Shown: positions 1 through 8,977 of the stretch, piece by piece
How positions within the stretch are numbered: the stretch's first letter is position 1
Layout of the letters: each line of letters opens with the position of its first letter
Origin: Paenibacillus_E sp052115445
GTDB lineage: Bacteria > Bacillota > Bacilli > Paenibacillales > NBRC-103111
Length of the DNA stretch: 64,000 nucleotides
NCBI RefSeq assembly: GCF_052115445.1
Contig: NZ_JBFRGR010000001.1
Coordinates: 248,001 to 312,000 of the forward strand
Reading direction: 5' to 3'
Translations under genes and position numbers: made by a program
Notes under the pieces: generated by a model
Database searches by the model: none
Seen by the model: the letters and a program-made list of their open reading frames with translations, nothing else
Told to the model about the DNA's origin: nothing

Positions 1-374
1 TACATATCGACAAATGTCGTTGTGCCGCCTTTGATCATTTCAAGGATCGACAACCGCGTTCCCCATTTGACATCCTGCGAAGTAAATTTCCCTTCCATTG
101 GCCACATTTTTTCCTCTAACCATACTTGCAGTGCTAAGTCGTCACCATAACCGCGGAGCAATGACATCGCAGCATGTCCATGTGTATTCACAAGTCCAGG
201 CATGTACAGCTTATTCGTTCCGTCAATCACTTCATCGTAATTGTCTAACGGTTCAGGTACTTCAGTCCCAATGTATGTAATCTGACTGCCTTCAATAACC
301 ATGCAGCCCTTGATCGATGTTTTGTCTTCCTTATTAGAAATAAAAATACCATTTGAAATTAATGTTTTTTTCAT
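1..374 (-). CDS. Amidohydrolase, TRZ/ATZ/MtaD-type (N-terminal part; gene runs off the left edge)
   Basis: The first 124 residues of a metal-dependent amidohydrolase are present; the rest lies beyond base 1. The short N-terminal beta domain is followed by the PGLVNTHGHAAMSLLRG segment, whose two histidines (about residues 65 and 67) are the HxH metal ligands of the superfamily. The stretch after it (GYGDDLALQVWLEEKMWP) is typical of 5-methylthioadenosine/S-adenosylhomocysteine deaminases and the related TrzA/AtzB enzymes. The ATG at 374 is preceded by a GAGAGGG ribosome binding site. Substrate cannot be fixed from this fragment; guanine deaminase or a triazine hydrolase relative are alternatives. 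Confidence 0.85.
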   Translation of the reverse strand, partial: MKKTLISNGIFISNKEDKTSIKGCMVIEGSQITYIGTEVPEPLDNYDEVIDGTNKLYMPGLVNTHGHAAMSLLRGYGDDLALQVWLEEKMWPMEGKFTSQDVKWGTRLSILEMIKGGTTTFVDM

Positions 375-468
375 AGTAAAAAACCCTCTCTATGCTCATT
401 CTATAAACAACTACTGCTCCATAAACTTTACATCTTCATGCCTCTAAAATCAAGGTAAGCAAAAGCTA

Positions 469-503
469 TTCACTTCATGTTAAGAAATTGTAAATATTCA
501 CGG
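469..503 (+). promoter_or_regulatory. Possible PhoP-box-like repeats upstream of the DUF47/pit operon
   Basis: Hexamers TTCACT (469-474), TTAAGA (480-485) and TAAATA (491-496) are spaced exactly 11 bases apart, and a further TTCACG follows at 498. Bacillus PhoP binds TT(A/T/C)ACA-like repeats with about this spacing, and the downstream genes concern phosphate transport. The match is degenerate and I could not identify a convincing -35/-10 pair in the 258-base gap (375-632), so this is a weak call. Confidence 0.2.
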
Positions 504-632
504 AATTTTCGTTGCGTTTGACCTTATGAGTATGATACTTTATTCATTGTGAGTTTTTTCTACAATTTGGTCAAACTCGATCCACAAATTCGTTCAAAAA
601 CTTGTACATATAGTAAAAATTAGGAGGATTCT

Positions 633-1259
633 ATGACAACGTTATTCACCAGAAAGAACGAAGTCGATTTCTTGCAACTTCTTATCCGTGCTGCAGAGAA
701 CGCCTTGCAAACTGCTCAACTGTTTCGCACTGCCATGATGGGTGATAAGCCACCAATTGAGTATGTAACAGCGATTCATGATCTTGAGCATGCAGGAGAC
801 TCGATCACACATGACATTTTCAGAGGTTTGAACAAAGTCTTTATCACTCCTATTGATCGAGAAGATATCATGGTTCTTGCATCCAAGGTTGATGATGTTA
901 CCGATGGTATTGAGGCTACGATTGCTCGTTTCGACTATTTAAATGTTTCTCATACGGATACCTACATGAAAGATTTTTCTGGTGTAATCGTAGACTCCTG
1001 TCAACATATGCTAGATGCTTTCAAGCTTTTAGCCAAGAAAAAATATATGCAAATTCCAGAACACACTGTGGCTATAAATAAGTTAGAGAATGATGGAGAT
1101 CGTTTGATGCGCGAAGGAATTCGTCAAATTTTTATCACGCGCAAAGATCCGTACGAAGATTTTAAACTCAAAGAAATTTACGAGCGTCTTGAAGAAACAA
1201 CCGATGCTTGTGAAGATGTTGCCAACATTCTTGACAGTGTAGTACTTCGCTACTCCTAA
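633..1259 (+). CDS. DUF47 family protein (PhoU-like partner of Pit transporter)
   Basis: A 208-residue, largely alpha-helical protein of the DUF47/PhoU-related family. It has the paired acidic helices expected for metal-binding PhoU-like bundles: ExxxD-type motifs in DLEHAGDSITHD (about residues 50-61) and in LEETTDACEDVANI near the C-terminus. It starts at an ATG with an AGGAGG site six bases upstream and is followed after 61 bases by the Pit transporter gene, the usual arrangement in Bacillota. The partner protein probably modulates low-affinity phosphate uptake; direct phosphate sensing has not been shown for the family. Confidence 0.9.
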   Translation: MTTLFTRKNEVDFLQLLIRAAENALQTAQLFRTAMMGDKPPIEYVTAIHDLEHAGDSITHDIFRGLNKVFITPIDREDIMVLASKVDDVTDGIEATIARFDYLNVSHTDTYMKDFSGVIVDSCQHMLDAFKLLAKKKYMQIPEHTVAINKLENDGDRLMREGIRQIFITRKDPYEDFKLKEIYERLEETTDACEDVANILDSVVLRYS

Positions 1260-1320
1260 GACACAACATGTCTCTGTGTACGAAGAAAGTTTTCCACTTG
1301 GAAAACGCTAGGAGGAACTC

Positions 1321-2322
1321 ATGCTAACTTATTTGATCATTATCGTTGCTCTAGCCCTGCTATTCGACTTCATCAATGGATTCCACGATACAGCTAATGC
1401 GATTGCTACTTCCATTTCTACGCGAGCATTGAGCCCGCGAGTCGCCATTTTCATGGCTGCTTCACTCAACTTTGTTGGTGCCATGGTTTCATCGGAAGTA
1501 GCCAAAACAGTAGGCGGAAGTATTGCCAATCCTGCGAAGATTGAAAATGGGGTTGAAGTCGTGATTGCAGCCTTGCTTGCAGCAATCATCTGGAACTTAC
1601 TTACATGGTATTTGTCCATCCCATCTTCGTCCTCCCACACATTGCTTGGTGCCTTAGCCGGTGCTGTAATTGCAGGTGCTGGTTTCAATGGCGTTAACTG
1701 GAGTGGTTTCACGCAAATTATTATCATTCTCATTTTATCGCCGATTATAGCATTCGTTCTAGGGTATCTCATTATGGTATTGATCAAAAATATCGTGCTG
1801 TGGTCAGGGAATACCTCCAGATCTAAGCTAAATCGTGGTTTTCGTACGTTACAAATCCTATCCGCCGGATTACTTTCCTATTCACATGGTGGTAACGATG
1901 CTCAGAAAGCGATGGGCATTATCGTATTTGGTCTCGTTGCGGCTGGTGTGCAAGATGATTTGAATGTACCCATCTGGGTTAAAATTGCTGCCGCACTTGC
2001 TATGGGACTTGGAACATCGATTGGTGGATGGCGTATTATTAAAACCGTTTCAGGTAAAATTGTTAAAATTGAACCGATTAACGGTTTCGCTGCCGACTTG
2101 ACGTCTTCAATTGTCATTCAAATCTCAACCTTCATTGGTAAACCATTATCAACGACACATGTTATTTCCTCAGCGATCATCGGGACAGGCAGTGTCTTGC
2201 GTTTCCATGAAGTACAATGGGGCACGGTAGGACGAATGTTAATCACTTGGGTTATTACCATTCCAATCTCGATGGTCCTTGCTTACACGCTGTACTTTGC
2301 GATATTCCGTTTAATCATGTAA
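1321..2322 (+). CDS. pit: Inorganic phosphate transporter, PiT family
   Basis: A 333-residue polytopic membrane protein, the usual length for bacterial PiT transporters. Both copies of the family signature are visible: NGFHDTANAIATSIST near residues 19-34 and SYSHGGNDAQKAMGI near residues 186-200. It should catalyse proton-coupled uptake of metal-phosphate complexes across the cytoplasmic membrane. The start has a perfect AGGAGG five bases upstream. It forms a two-gene operon with the preceding DUF47 gene and ends at a strong bidirectional terminator. Confidence 0.95.
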   Translation: MLTYLIIIVALALLFDFINGFHDTANAIATSISTRALSPRVAIFMAASLNFVGAMVSSEVAKTVGGSIANPAKIENGVEVVIAALLAAIIWNLLTWYLSIPSSSSHTLLGALAGAVIAGAGFNGVNWSGFTQIIIILILSPIIAFVLGYLIMVLIKNIVLWSGNTSRSKLNRGFRTLQILSAGLLSYSHGGNDAQKAMGIIVFGLVAAGVQDDLNVPIWVKIAAALAMGLGTSIGGWRIIKTVSGKIVKIEPINGFAADLTSSIVIQISTFIGKPLSTTHVISSAIIGTGSVLRFHEVQWGTVGRMLITWVITIPISMVLAYTLYFAIFRLIM

Positions 2323-2330
2323 TGAGAAAC

Positions 2331-2371
2331 AAAGGCACGACCCGCTGAAACTGCGCGGGTCGTGCCTTTTT
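2331..2371. terminator. Strong bidirectional intrinsic terminator between pit and rex
   Basis: A hairpin with about 15 paired bases (AAAGGCACGACCCGC pairing with GCGGGTCGTGCCTTT around a short loop) is followed by a T run on the plus strand and has an A run before it. It lies eight bases after the pit stop and just after the rex stop, so it can serve both convergent units. Confidence 0.93.
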
Positions 2372-2375
2372 CGTT

Positions 2376-2996
2376 CTAATCGAGATAATAGGCTAAACTT
2401 TGAAGCTCGGTCGTAAAATCCGCATAGTGAACGCGCACATCCGGCGGCACCTTGATGATGACTGGAGCAAAGTTCAAGATCGCTTCAATCCCACAAGCAA
2501 CGAATTCATTCGCTACATTTTGTGCTTCAGCCGCGGGAACGGTAATAATACCGATTCGCACACCAAGCTCAGACATAACCGACTTCATTTTATCCATGGG
2601 GAGCACAACCAAGTTATTAATCACTTCGCCTATCTTAGAAGGCATGGCATCGAATAAAGCTACAATTTTCATATCATTACGTAAGTACGTATTATAATTG
2701 CAAAGTGCTCTGCCTAAATTTCCTGCGCCAACGAGTGCAACTTGAATATGTCGATCTAATTTAAGAATCTGCCGAATTTTCTCTATCAAATAATTGATAT
2801 CATAGCCTATTCCTTTTTTGCCAAACTCGCCAAAATAAGCTAAGTCCTTCCGAATTTGAGCAGGATTCAGATCTAACTTCTGACCTAAATCCTGAGAAGA
2901 CACCGTGGAAACATTGTTCATTTGCAACTCGTTTAGATAGCGTAAATAGATAGGTAATCTGCGGACAACAGCTTCTGAAATTTTTTGTGTTTTCAC
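2376..2996 (-). CDS. rex: Redox-sensing transcriptional repressor Rex
   Basis: Rex senses the NADH/NAD+ ratio and represses fermentation and respiratory genes. The N-terminal winged helix contains VSSQDLGQKLDLNPAQIRKD and the diagnostic YFGEFGKKGIGYDINYL; the Rossmann domain shows VALVGAGNLGRAL. I chose the GTG at 2996 because GGGAGGAG lies nine bases upstream and the protein then begins like other Rex proteins, giving 206 residues. An in-frame ATG at 3026 would add ten residues but overlaps dinG and has no good ribosome site. It follows the dinG stop by four bases, so both are probably co-transcribed. Confidence 0.93.
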   Translation of the reverse strand: MKTQKISEAVVRRLPIYLRYLNELQMNNVSTVSSQDLGQKLDLNPAQIRKDLAYFGEFGKKGIGYDINYLIEKIRQILKLDRHIQVALVGAGNLGRALCNYNTYLRNDMKIVALFDAMPSKIGEVINNLVVLPMDKMKSVMSELGVRIGIITVPAAEAQNVANEFVACGIEAILNFAPVIIKVPPDVRVHYADFTTELQSLAYYLD

Positions 2997-3000
2997 GTTC

Positions 3001-5859
3001 TTAAGCTCCTCCCATCCATTGCTCAATCCTCGGCAGCATTTGTTCGCAGGTCATGTGCTCGATCTTCGGACCAGGCAACGAATAGAGGAAGTGCTTGCCA
3101 TAATACGTTTCAATAACACGTGTATCATAGATAATGACGATCCCTTTGTCTGATGCCCTCCGAACTAATCGACCGAAGCCTTGTTTAAATCGAATAACAG
3201 CTTGAGGTACAGAAAATTTCATAAATGGATTCTCATTGCGCTTCTTGATATTCTCACATTTGGCTTCTACAAGCGGGTGATTCGGTGGTTGGAACGGGAG
3301 ACGAATGATCGCCAGACAACTTAGCGCATCTCCTGGAATATCTACACCTTCCCAGAATGAGCTAGTGCCCAGTAACACGCACATTTTGTTATCTTGGAAC
3401 ATTCGGGTCAACTTACTGCGATTGCCGCTGTCAACACCCTGGCCAAGCACAGTGATGCCATGTGGGCTCAGCTTTTCTTTCATCCCTGCATGTACTAGCT
3501 TCAACATCCGATTCGAGGTACATAGAACCAGCATTCGCCCCTTCGTTACCTGAGCCACATCACTCAAAGAGTTGATCAGTGCTTCGATGAACACGGGATC
3601 CCCCGCTCCCTTAATCGTTGGGAAATTACGTGGAATGACGACTAATGCTTGCTCACGATAGTTAAATGGAGATGGCAACTGTACTGTTTTCAGCTTACCT
3701 GACTCTTCGTCCTCCGGAATGGCTAAACCAAGTTGCTCCGCTGAGTATTGGAACGATTTATTCACTGAAAGCGTTGCAGACGTTAGAATAATGCTGTCTT
3801 TCGTTTCAAAGAAATGCTGCTGCAGCAACCCGCTTACATCCGTTGGTACAGAATTCAGCTGTACCGATTTGGCTTTCGCATACGTGCCGGCTTCAATCCA
3901 ATACACGTACCCTTCGTCTGCCATTTTCATAAAGAAATGCAGCGCATCACGATGGGCATACAACTCTTTCACGGTTCCATTTAGATCGGTGACTAATCCT
4001 TGAACACCAAGTCCATCCTGCTGTTCCTTTAGCTCACTCAACAATTTATCCAAAGTTCGCAAAAGCTCATTCGCATTCAGATAAATGTTATCCTCCATAA
4101 TCAACAGCTCGCGCCAATTTGCAGGCAGTGTCTCCGGTTTCAAACGCAATACATATTGCGAAGTTTCCGATTGCGAAGGATCACTTTTGGAGGAAACCAA
4201 TTCGTACAGGGCTTCACTTAAACGTTCCCAGTCCTCTTTGATCGAAATAATTTTCGGGAATAGACCATCAATCGTTTGGCTCCATGCCGCTGCTCGCTCT
4301 CCCGCCTCATCCGATTTCTGTAATCGGAACCGAAGCATCGGAAGTTGACCGCTGCGATTATCCTTATACAGCCACAATAAGGAATGGTAGAACGCTGATG
4401 CATGCAGCTCGATTCCGAGGTGCTTGCTTGCCACTTCTTCAAAGTGATGCGCCTCATCAATTACAAGGTGCTTGTAGGACGGTAGAAGCCGGTTCTCAGC
4501 CTTCATATCCGTAAAGAGGAGGGAATGGTTCGTGATGATCACATCTGACGTGTTGGCATCATTACGAGCTCTGTGGTAGAAGCACTTCTTATACCAAGGG
4601 CACATGCGGTTTAAACAAGAATCGGTATCACTCGCAACCGAGTACCAGAATTGGGCACCTTTGTTGCCAAAGTGCAGTTCTTCCTCATCCCCATGTTCAG
4701 TTTCACTTAGCCAAACGACCATTTGCGCGGCTGTTATTGGGTCTTCTCTGCCATTTTCGTAGTCCCGAGTTGTGAGCTTCGTTTCGAACTTACGAAGGCA
4801 CAGATAGTGACTTCTTCCTTTGAGGACAGCTGCTTTGAACGGAACAGGAAAAATTTCTTTTAACAAAGGAATATCCCGCTCACGCAGCTGCTCCTGCAAA
4901 TTTATCGTATGTGTCGAGACGACCACTTTCTTCTCATATTTCAAACCGTAATAGATCGAGGGAATCAAGTACCCCAGTGATTTGCCCGTCCCTGTTCCAG
5001 CTTCAATCATCAAATGCTGATCGGCCTCGAGAGACTTCTCCACTTCCAGAATCATTTGATCCTGGGATTCACGATCCTCATACACCTCGAATCGTTGCTG
5101 GAGCGCAGATTTCAATCCTTGCTGAAACGCTTGAAAAGAAGCACCTAGCGCTTCAGTGACCTCGAACTCCGTTCGAAGCTCATCTTCATCGCCCCAATCC
5201 GTCACATTCAATGTAAATTGACGGAAGTAACGATTCGTATCCATATCCACACTAGTTACTGATTCTTTATATAAACAAATTTCATCTAGAAACCAGCCCA
5301 AATCCGTGTTACCGTTTTCGAAAATTTGGTTCAACCGCTGTACCGTTAAGAGAGGCAATCCCAGTAAACGATCCAAGCAATGGATCCAAATCAATGCCGT
5401 AACTTCCGCATCACTATCAGCTTGATGTGGCCTTTCATGATCAATACCAAACAACGCCGCCACCATACTAAGCTGTAGACTAGAAATGGACGGAAATAAA
5501 ATACGCAGCATATCCATGGTGTCCAGGACACGACCCGAGAAAGGAGGATAGCCCGTTCTTGTTAGTCCTCGCTGCAGAAATGATAAGTCAAACGCTGCTT
5601 GATGCGCGACAAGCACACAATCAAACAAGAGTGGAAACATGTCTGACATCACCTGATCGAGTGATGGTGCATCCTCAACCATCTCATTGGTAATCCCTGT
5701 TAAAGTTGTAATCGAAGAAGGTATACTAATCCCTGGGTTCACCAGAGAAGTATACCTGTCTGTAATTTCAAATTGATCTATGATGACGAGTCCAACCTGT
5801 ATAATTTCGTCCCCAGGCTGACTTCCTGTCGTTTCAAAATCCAAAACTGCAAATTTCAT
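3001..5859 (-). CDS. dinG: ATP-dependent helicase DinG with N-terminal DEDDh exonuclease domain
   Basis: A 952-residue fusion of a DnaQ-like 3'-5' exonuclease (about residues 1-165; motifs VLDFETTG, AHQAAFDLSF, HQADSDAEVT) with an XPD-like superfamily 2 helicase. The helicase shows Walker A EAGTGTGKS, the DEAH box in VIDEAHHFEE, and GFGRLVRR near the C-terminus. A Cys in SHYLCLRKFE plus CLNRMCPWYKKC (C-x4-C-x5-C) gives the four ligands of an iron-sulphur cluster with the spacing known from E. coli DinG. The start is uncertain: an in-frame TTG at 5874 has AGGA upstream, while the ATG at 5859 matches the family N-terminus. Confidence 0.93.
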   Translation of the reverse strand: MKFAVLDFETTGSQPGDEIIQVGLVIIDQFEITDRYTSLVNPGISIPSSITTLTGITNEMVEDAPSLDQVMSDMFPLLFDCVLVAHQAAFDLSFLQRGLTRTGYPPFSGRVLDTMDMLRILFPSISSLQLSMVAALFGIDHERPHQADSDAEVTALIWIHCLDRLLGLPLLTVQRLNQIFENGNTDLGWFLDEICLYKESVTSVDMDTNRYFRQFTLNVTDWGDEDELRTEFEVTEALGASFQAFQQGLKSALQQRFEVYEDRESQDQMILEVEKSLEADQHLMIEAGTGTGKSLGYLIPSIYYGLKYEKKVVVSTHTINLQEQLRERDIPLLKEIFPVPFKAAVLKGRSHYLCLRKFETKLTTRDYENGREDPITAAQMVVWLSETEHGDEEELHFGNKGAQFWYSVASDTDSCLNRMCPWYKKCFYHRARNDANTSDVIITNHSLLFTDMKAENRLLPSYKHLVIDEAHHFEEVASKHLGIELHASAFYHSLLWLYKDNRSGQLPMLRFRLQKSDEAGERAAAWSQTIDGLFPKIISIKEDWERLSEALYELVSSKSDPSQSETSQYVLRLKPETLPANWRELLIMEDNIYLNANELLRTLDKLLSELKEQQDGLGVQGLVTDLNGTVKELYAHRDALHFFMKMADEGYVYWIEAGTYAKAKSVQLNSVPTDVSGLLQQHFFETKDSIILTSATLSVNKSFQYSAEQLGLAIPEDEESGKLKTVQLPSPFNYREQALVVIPRNFPTIKGAGDPVFIEALINSLSDVAQVTKGRMLVLCTSNRMLKLVHAGMKEKLSPHGITVLGQGVDSGNRSKLTRMFQDNKMCVLLGTSSFWEGVDIPGDALSCLAIIRLPFQPPNHPLVEAKCENIKKRNENPFMKFSVPQAVIRFKQGFGRLVRRASDKGIVIIYDTRVIETYYGKHFLYSLPGPKIEHMTCEQMLPRIEQWMGGA

Positions 5860-5949
5860 AACGTCTATCTTCAATCCCTTCGTCCTACACTTCTCCTAGC
5901 ATACCAAATCTGATTAGGAAAAGGGAATACCTTGTTTTACCGTTTCGGT

Positions 5950-6546
5950 TTAGGACTCATCGAGATTGATTAGCGGCTCCATACAAGAGGGGTCGGTATG
6001 ATAGGCTTTTTGAAAATATTCGAAAGCTTTCTCTAGGTTCTGATTTTGCACTTGAATACAACCCATCGCGTTATAAGAAATAGCTTTCATCTTTGAATTT
6101 TTCGTCAATGGCAAGAGGAATTTGAAGTGCTGATACGCATCGCCAAACTCCCCTTTACGCAAATGACCCATCGCTAAATACACTCGCGCTAATAAGAAAT
6201 CTGGCTGCCGCTGAATCAGCACCTCGAATTCTTTAATCGCTTGATCATACATGTACAACTTATAATACCCTTGCCCGCGCATGAATTCTTCAGTTTGCTT
6301 GCCGGACATGTCGAGCTCCATCAGTTCATCATGTAAGGTTTGTGTATGGCTGATCGGCACCGCCCCATAAAACTTTCCCAGCTTCTCCTCAAAAAGCAGC
6401 CACGCCTCGATGAATTCATCACTCATCGTTTTTAACACTTGCAATTGTTCGTCTAGTTCGGCCTTTTTCTCCACATCGCTGTTCGGATATTCCTTCTGAA
6501 TTTCTTCCAAAACCTCATTCATTGTGGAAAATAAATGCTTAAACAT
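5950..6546 (-). CDS. Tetratricopeptide repeat protein
   Basis: A 198-residue soluble protein. The C-terminal half contains about three TPR-like helical pairs, for example GYYKLYMYDQAIKEFEVLIQ, LAMGHLRKGEFGDAYQHFK and AMGCIQVQNQNLEKAFEYF. The N-terminal half is charged and helical. The ATG at 6546 is preceded by AGGTGGGG seven bases upstream; an ATG at 6609 lacks such a site. It sits between panD and dinG, where B. subtilis has no such gene. TPRs mediate protein contacts; the partner and role are unknown. Confidence 0.7.
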   Translation of the reverse strand: MFKHLFSTMNEVLEEIQKEYPNSDVEKKAELDEQLQVLKTMSDEFIEAWLLFEEKLGKFYGAVPISHTQTLHDELMELDMSGKQTEEFMRGQGYYKLYMYDQAIKEFEVLIQRQPDFLLARVYLAMGHLRKGEFGDAYQHFKFLLPLTKNSKMKAISYNAMGCIQVQNQNLEKAFEYFQKAYHTDPSCMEPLINLDES

Positions 6547-6636
6547 TTGGCATCCCCACCTTTGCTTCGAAAGCTTACCCTCATTCTTTGTAAACAAAGA
6601 CGTTTTCATGCATGCTAGTGGTTCCGCCGTAAATCT

Positions 6637-7020
6637 TTAGAGAACGGTTGAATGTTCTTCTTCCTTCAGCAATTGGGCAACGGTGTTGTTTGCTCCCATA
6701 ATGGCAATCGTTGGGTGATGCTTTTTCGCTTCTTCGTCGCTCATCATAGCATAAGAAACAATAATAATGGTATCACCTGTTTGAACGAGTCTGGCTGCCG
6801 CACCATTCAGGCATATCACACCTGTGCCGCGTGGCCCAGGAATAATATACGTCTCCAGACGTGCACCGTTGTTGTTATTCACGATTTGCACTTTCTCATT
6901 TGGTAGCATATCTACAAGATCGATTAAATCCTCATCGATCGTGATACTGCCAATATAGTTTAAATTCGCCTCTGTAACCGTGGCGCGGTGAATCTTCGCT
7001 TTCATCATTGTGCGAAACAT
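6637..7020 (-). CDS. panD: Aspartate 1-decarboxylase (pyruvoyl enzyme)
   Basis: This enzyme converts L-aspartate to beta-alanine for pantothenate synthesis. The 127-residue proenzyme has the self-processing site in NYIGSITID, with cleavage expected between Gly24 and Ser25 to create the pyruvoyl group. Lys9 (KIHRATVTEA) and the conserved NGAAARL segment near residue 73 are also present. It is the last gene of the panB-panC-panD operon, six bases after panC. Confidence 0.97.
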   Translation of the reverse strand: MFRTMMKAKIHRATVTEANLNYIGSITIDEDLIDLVDMLPNEKVQIVNNNNGARLETYIIPGPRGTGVICLNGAAARLVQTGDTIIIVSYAMMSDEEAKKHHPTIAIMGANNTVAQLLKEEEHSTVL

Positions 7021-7026
7021 AAGACG

Positions 7027-7914
7027 TCACTTCCTGACTTGTAGAATAAGATTATCAATTAAACGTGTTTTCCCAAACTTCACAGCCAGCGCAATAATAA
7101 GAGTAGTAATAGAATGGCTATGTTCAAAAGGCTCTAAAGTTGGGTAGGACAATACTTCAGCGTAATCGATAACGGCGAGTGGCGCCGTTTGAATATGATC
7201 TCGGACTAAGATTTCTAGCTCTTGGGATGTAAAAGAGGATGCTGACTTGCTTTCGATAAATGTCTTCGCTTTCTGTAAGGACTGAGACAATACCAACGCT
7301 TGCTGGCGTTCTTCTGGAGATAGATACACATTACGCGAGCTCATCGCCAAGCCATCGTTCTCACGTAAGGTCGGGCAAGGCACGATTTCTACGGGTAAAT
7401 TTAAATCAAGAACCATCTGCTCGATAACTGCGACTTGTTGTGCATCCTTCAAACCGAAGAAAGCTTGATCAGGCTGCACAATATGAAACAGCTTGCTAAC
7501 TACTGTTGCTACGCCATCAAAATGACCAGGTCTTGAAGCGCCGCAGAGTCTCGTTGTGACCTCTGACACACTCACCGTGGTGCGTGTTGGTGTTGGGTAC
7601 ATCTCATCTACGGAAGGCATAAATACGATATCCACACCTGCCGCCTCAGCTACTGCCAAATCATTCTCCGCATTGCGGGGATAACGTTCAAAATCTTCAC
7701 CAGGACCGAACTGCAACGGATTCACAAAAATACTCAATACAACTAATCCACTTTGTGAACGAGCTTTTTGGAGAAGACTCGCATGTCCATCATGTAAAAA
7801 TCCCATTGTCGGCACGAAGCCAACCGACTGATCGTTCTTGCGACGATACGCCTTAATTCGAGCTCTTAAATCGGCAATTGTCTGAACCACTTCCATGGTG
7901 TGGATTGCTTCCAT
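7027..7914 (-). CDS. panC: Pantothenate synthetase (pantoate-beta-alanine ligase)
   Basis: PanC joins pantoate and beta-alanine using ATP. The nucleotidyltransferase-fold motifs are clear: FVPTMGFLHDGHASLL (HIGH-type, near residue 35), FVNPLQFGPGEDFERYPR, and MSSRNVYLS (KMSKS-like). The ATG at 7914 has AAGGAG nine bases upstream, formed by the last codons of panB; the in-frame TTG at 7920 is less likely. This start gives 295 residues. It is translationally close to panB (stop at 7921) and panD, so the three proteins are probably made together. Confidence 0.96.
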   Translation of the reverse strand: MEAIHTMEVVQTIADLRARIKAYRRKNDQSVGFVPTMGFLHDGHASLLQKARSQSGLVVLSIFVNPLQFGPGEDFERYPRNAENDLAVAEAAGVDIVFMPSVDEMYPTPTRTTVSVSEVTTRLCGASRPGHFDGVATVVSKLFHIVQPDQAFFGLKDAQQVAVIEQMVLDLNLPVEIVPCPTLRENDGLAMSSRNVYLSPEERQQALVLSQSLQKAKTFIESKSASSFTSQELEILVRDHIQTAPLAVIDYAEVLSYPTLEPFEHSHSITTLIIALAVKFGKTRLIDNLILQVRK

Positions 7915-7920
7915 GACCAA

Positions 7921-8775
7921 TCACTCCTTATCGCCGTATAGATATTGAACAACATCATTGTCCATATGAAATGTATTTTCTTGCGCTGGGAACGTCCGCG
8001 CTTTCACTTCTTTCACATATTCGCCAATCCCTGCACGGATAGTTTCCCCGATATTTGCATAGGCTTTAACAAACTTTCTGGGAGCACTGTCAGAACCATA
8101 CTGCAGCAAATCATGATACACAAGCACTTGCCCATCACAATGCACACCAGAGCCTATGCCAATTGTGGGAATGGACAGCTGCTTCGTGATCCATGCCGCT
8201 AATTCATCCGTCACCAGTTCCAGAACAACCGCGAACGCACCTGCTTCTTCAATCGCCTTGGCATCACTCAACAGCTTCTCCGCTTGCTCCGAGCTGCGCC
8301 CTTGCACACGAAAGCCTCCAAGTTGGTGAACCGATTGCGGTGTTAGCCCCAAATGGCCAACGACTGGAACGCCTGCTTCCGTAATCGCTTTGACCGTAGC
8401 CGCGATCTCTGCGCCACCTTCCAATTTAACCGCCTTAGCGCCGCCTTCACGCATCAAACGTCCAACACCTTGTAAAGTAGCGTCCAAGCTGCCGTGGTAC
8501 GTTAAGAATGGCATATCAGCGACGACAAACGTATTCGCGGCTCCACGTACAGCAGCACGTGTATGATAAACCATATCATCCAGAGTAACAGGCAGTGTAG
8601 AATCATACCCTAACACTACATTCCCTAGTGAATCTCCAACTAGAATGACATCAATACCTGCTTCTTCCGACAACCGTGCTGAAGGATAATCGTAGGCCGT
8701 TACCATCGTAATCGGTACGCCGTCTTGCTTCATTTTTCTCATCTTTGCAGTCGTTAGCGCTTTACGTTGTTCCAC
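7921..8775 (-). CDS. panB: 3-methyl-2-oxobutanoate hydroxymethyltransferase
   Basis: PanB transfers a hydroxymethyl group from methylene-tetrahydrofolate to ketoisovalerate, the first committed step to pantothenate. The 284-residue TIM-barrel protein shows VTAYDYPSARL, ILVGDSLGNVVLG, VKLEGG and PVVGHLGLTPQSV, all conserved in the family. Translation appears to start at a GTG (8775) with a GGGA site six bases upstream. It is the first gene of panBCD and is preceded by a leader of about 195 bases with two hairpins and an intrinsic terminator, so expression is probably controlled by premature termination. Confidence 0.96.
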   Translation of the reverse strand: MEQRKALTTAKMRKMKQDGVPITMVTAYDYPSARLSEEAGIDVILVGDSLGNVVLGYDSTLPVTLDDMVYHTRAAVRGAANTFVVADMPFLTYHGSLDATLQGVGRLMREGGAKAVKLEGGAEIAATVKAITEAGVPVVGHLGLTPQSVHQLGGFRVQGRSSEQAEKLLSDAKAIEEAGAFAVVLELVTDELAAWITKQLSIPTIGIGSGVHCDGQVLVYHDLLQYGSDSAPRKFVKAYANIGETIRAGIGEYVKEVKARTFPAQENTFHMDNDVVQYLYGDKE

Positions 8776-8800
8776 AGTAATCCCAGCTTCCTCATATAAA

Positions 8801-8831
8801 ATAAAAAACCTTTTAGCTAAGAGCTAAAAGG
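8801..8831 (-). terminator. Intrinsic terminator inside the panB leader (attenuator)
   Basis: CCTTTTAGCT and AGCTAAAAGG form a perfect ten-base stem with a three-base loop, followed by six T on the minus strand. It lies between the probable panB promoter (8978-8983) and the panB start codon (8775), so it can only act as a regulated or partial terminator of the pan operon. Confidence 0.85.
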
Positions 8832-8858
8832 AACGCATGCAGAAAGAATCAATGATCC

Positions 8859-8966
8859 CTCTGTCTCGGTCCTATAAGGCTCAGAGCAGAATCCAACATC
8901 TTGTTTCAGTTATTTCGGTTCAATTGCCAGATCAACTTCCAAGTGCAGTTCCTATAAGGATACCGC
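8859..8966 (-). ncRNA. Two similar hairpins in the panBCD leader, resembling tandem Pan-motif RNAs
   Basis: Two hairpins lie exactly 80 bases apart and share the same apical sequence CCTTATAGGA. The first (8945-8966) pairs GCGGT with ACTGC and TCCT with AGGA, leaving one bulged A. The second (8859-8886) has an outer CTCTG/CAGAG stem around CCT/AGG. The known Pan RNA motif occurs upstream of panB-type genes in Bacillota as one or two hairpins with bulged adenosines; location and architecture fit, but I could not compare with the covariance model. The ligand of that motif is not established to my knowledge. Confidence 0.6.
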
Positions 8967-8977
8967 CTTATGCTTCT

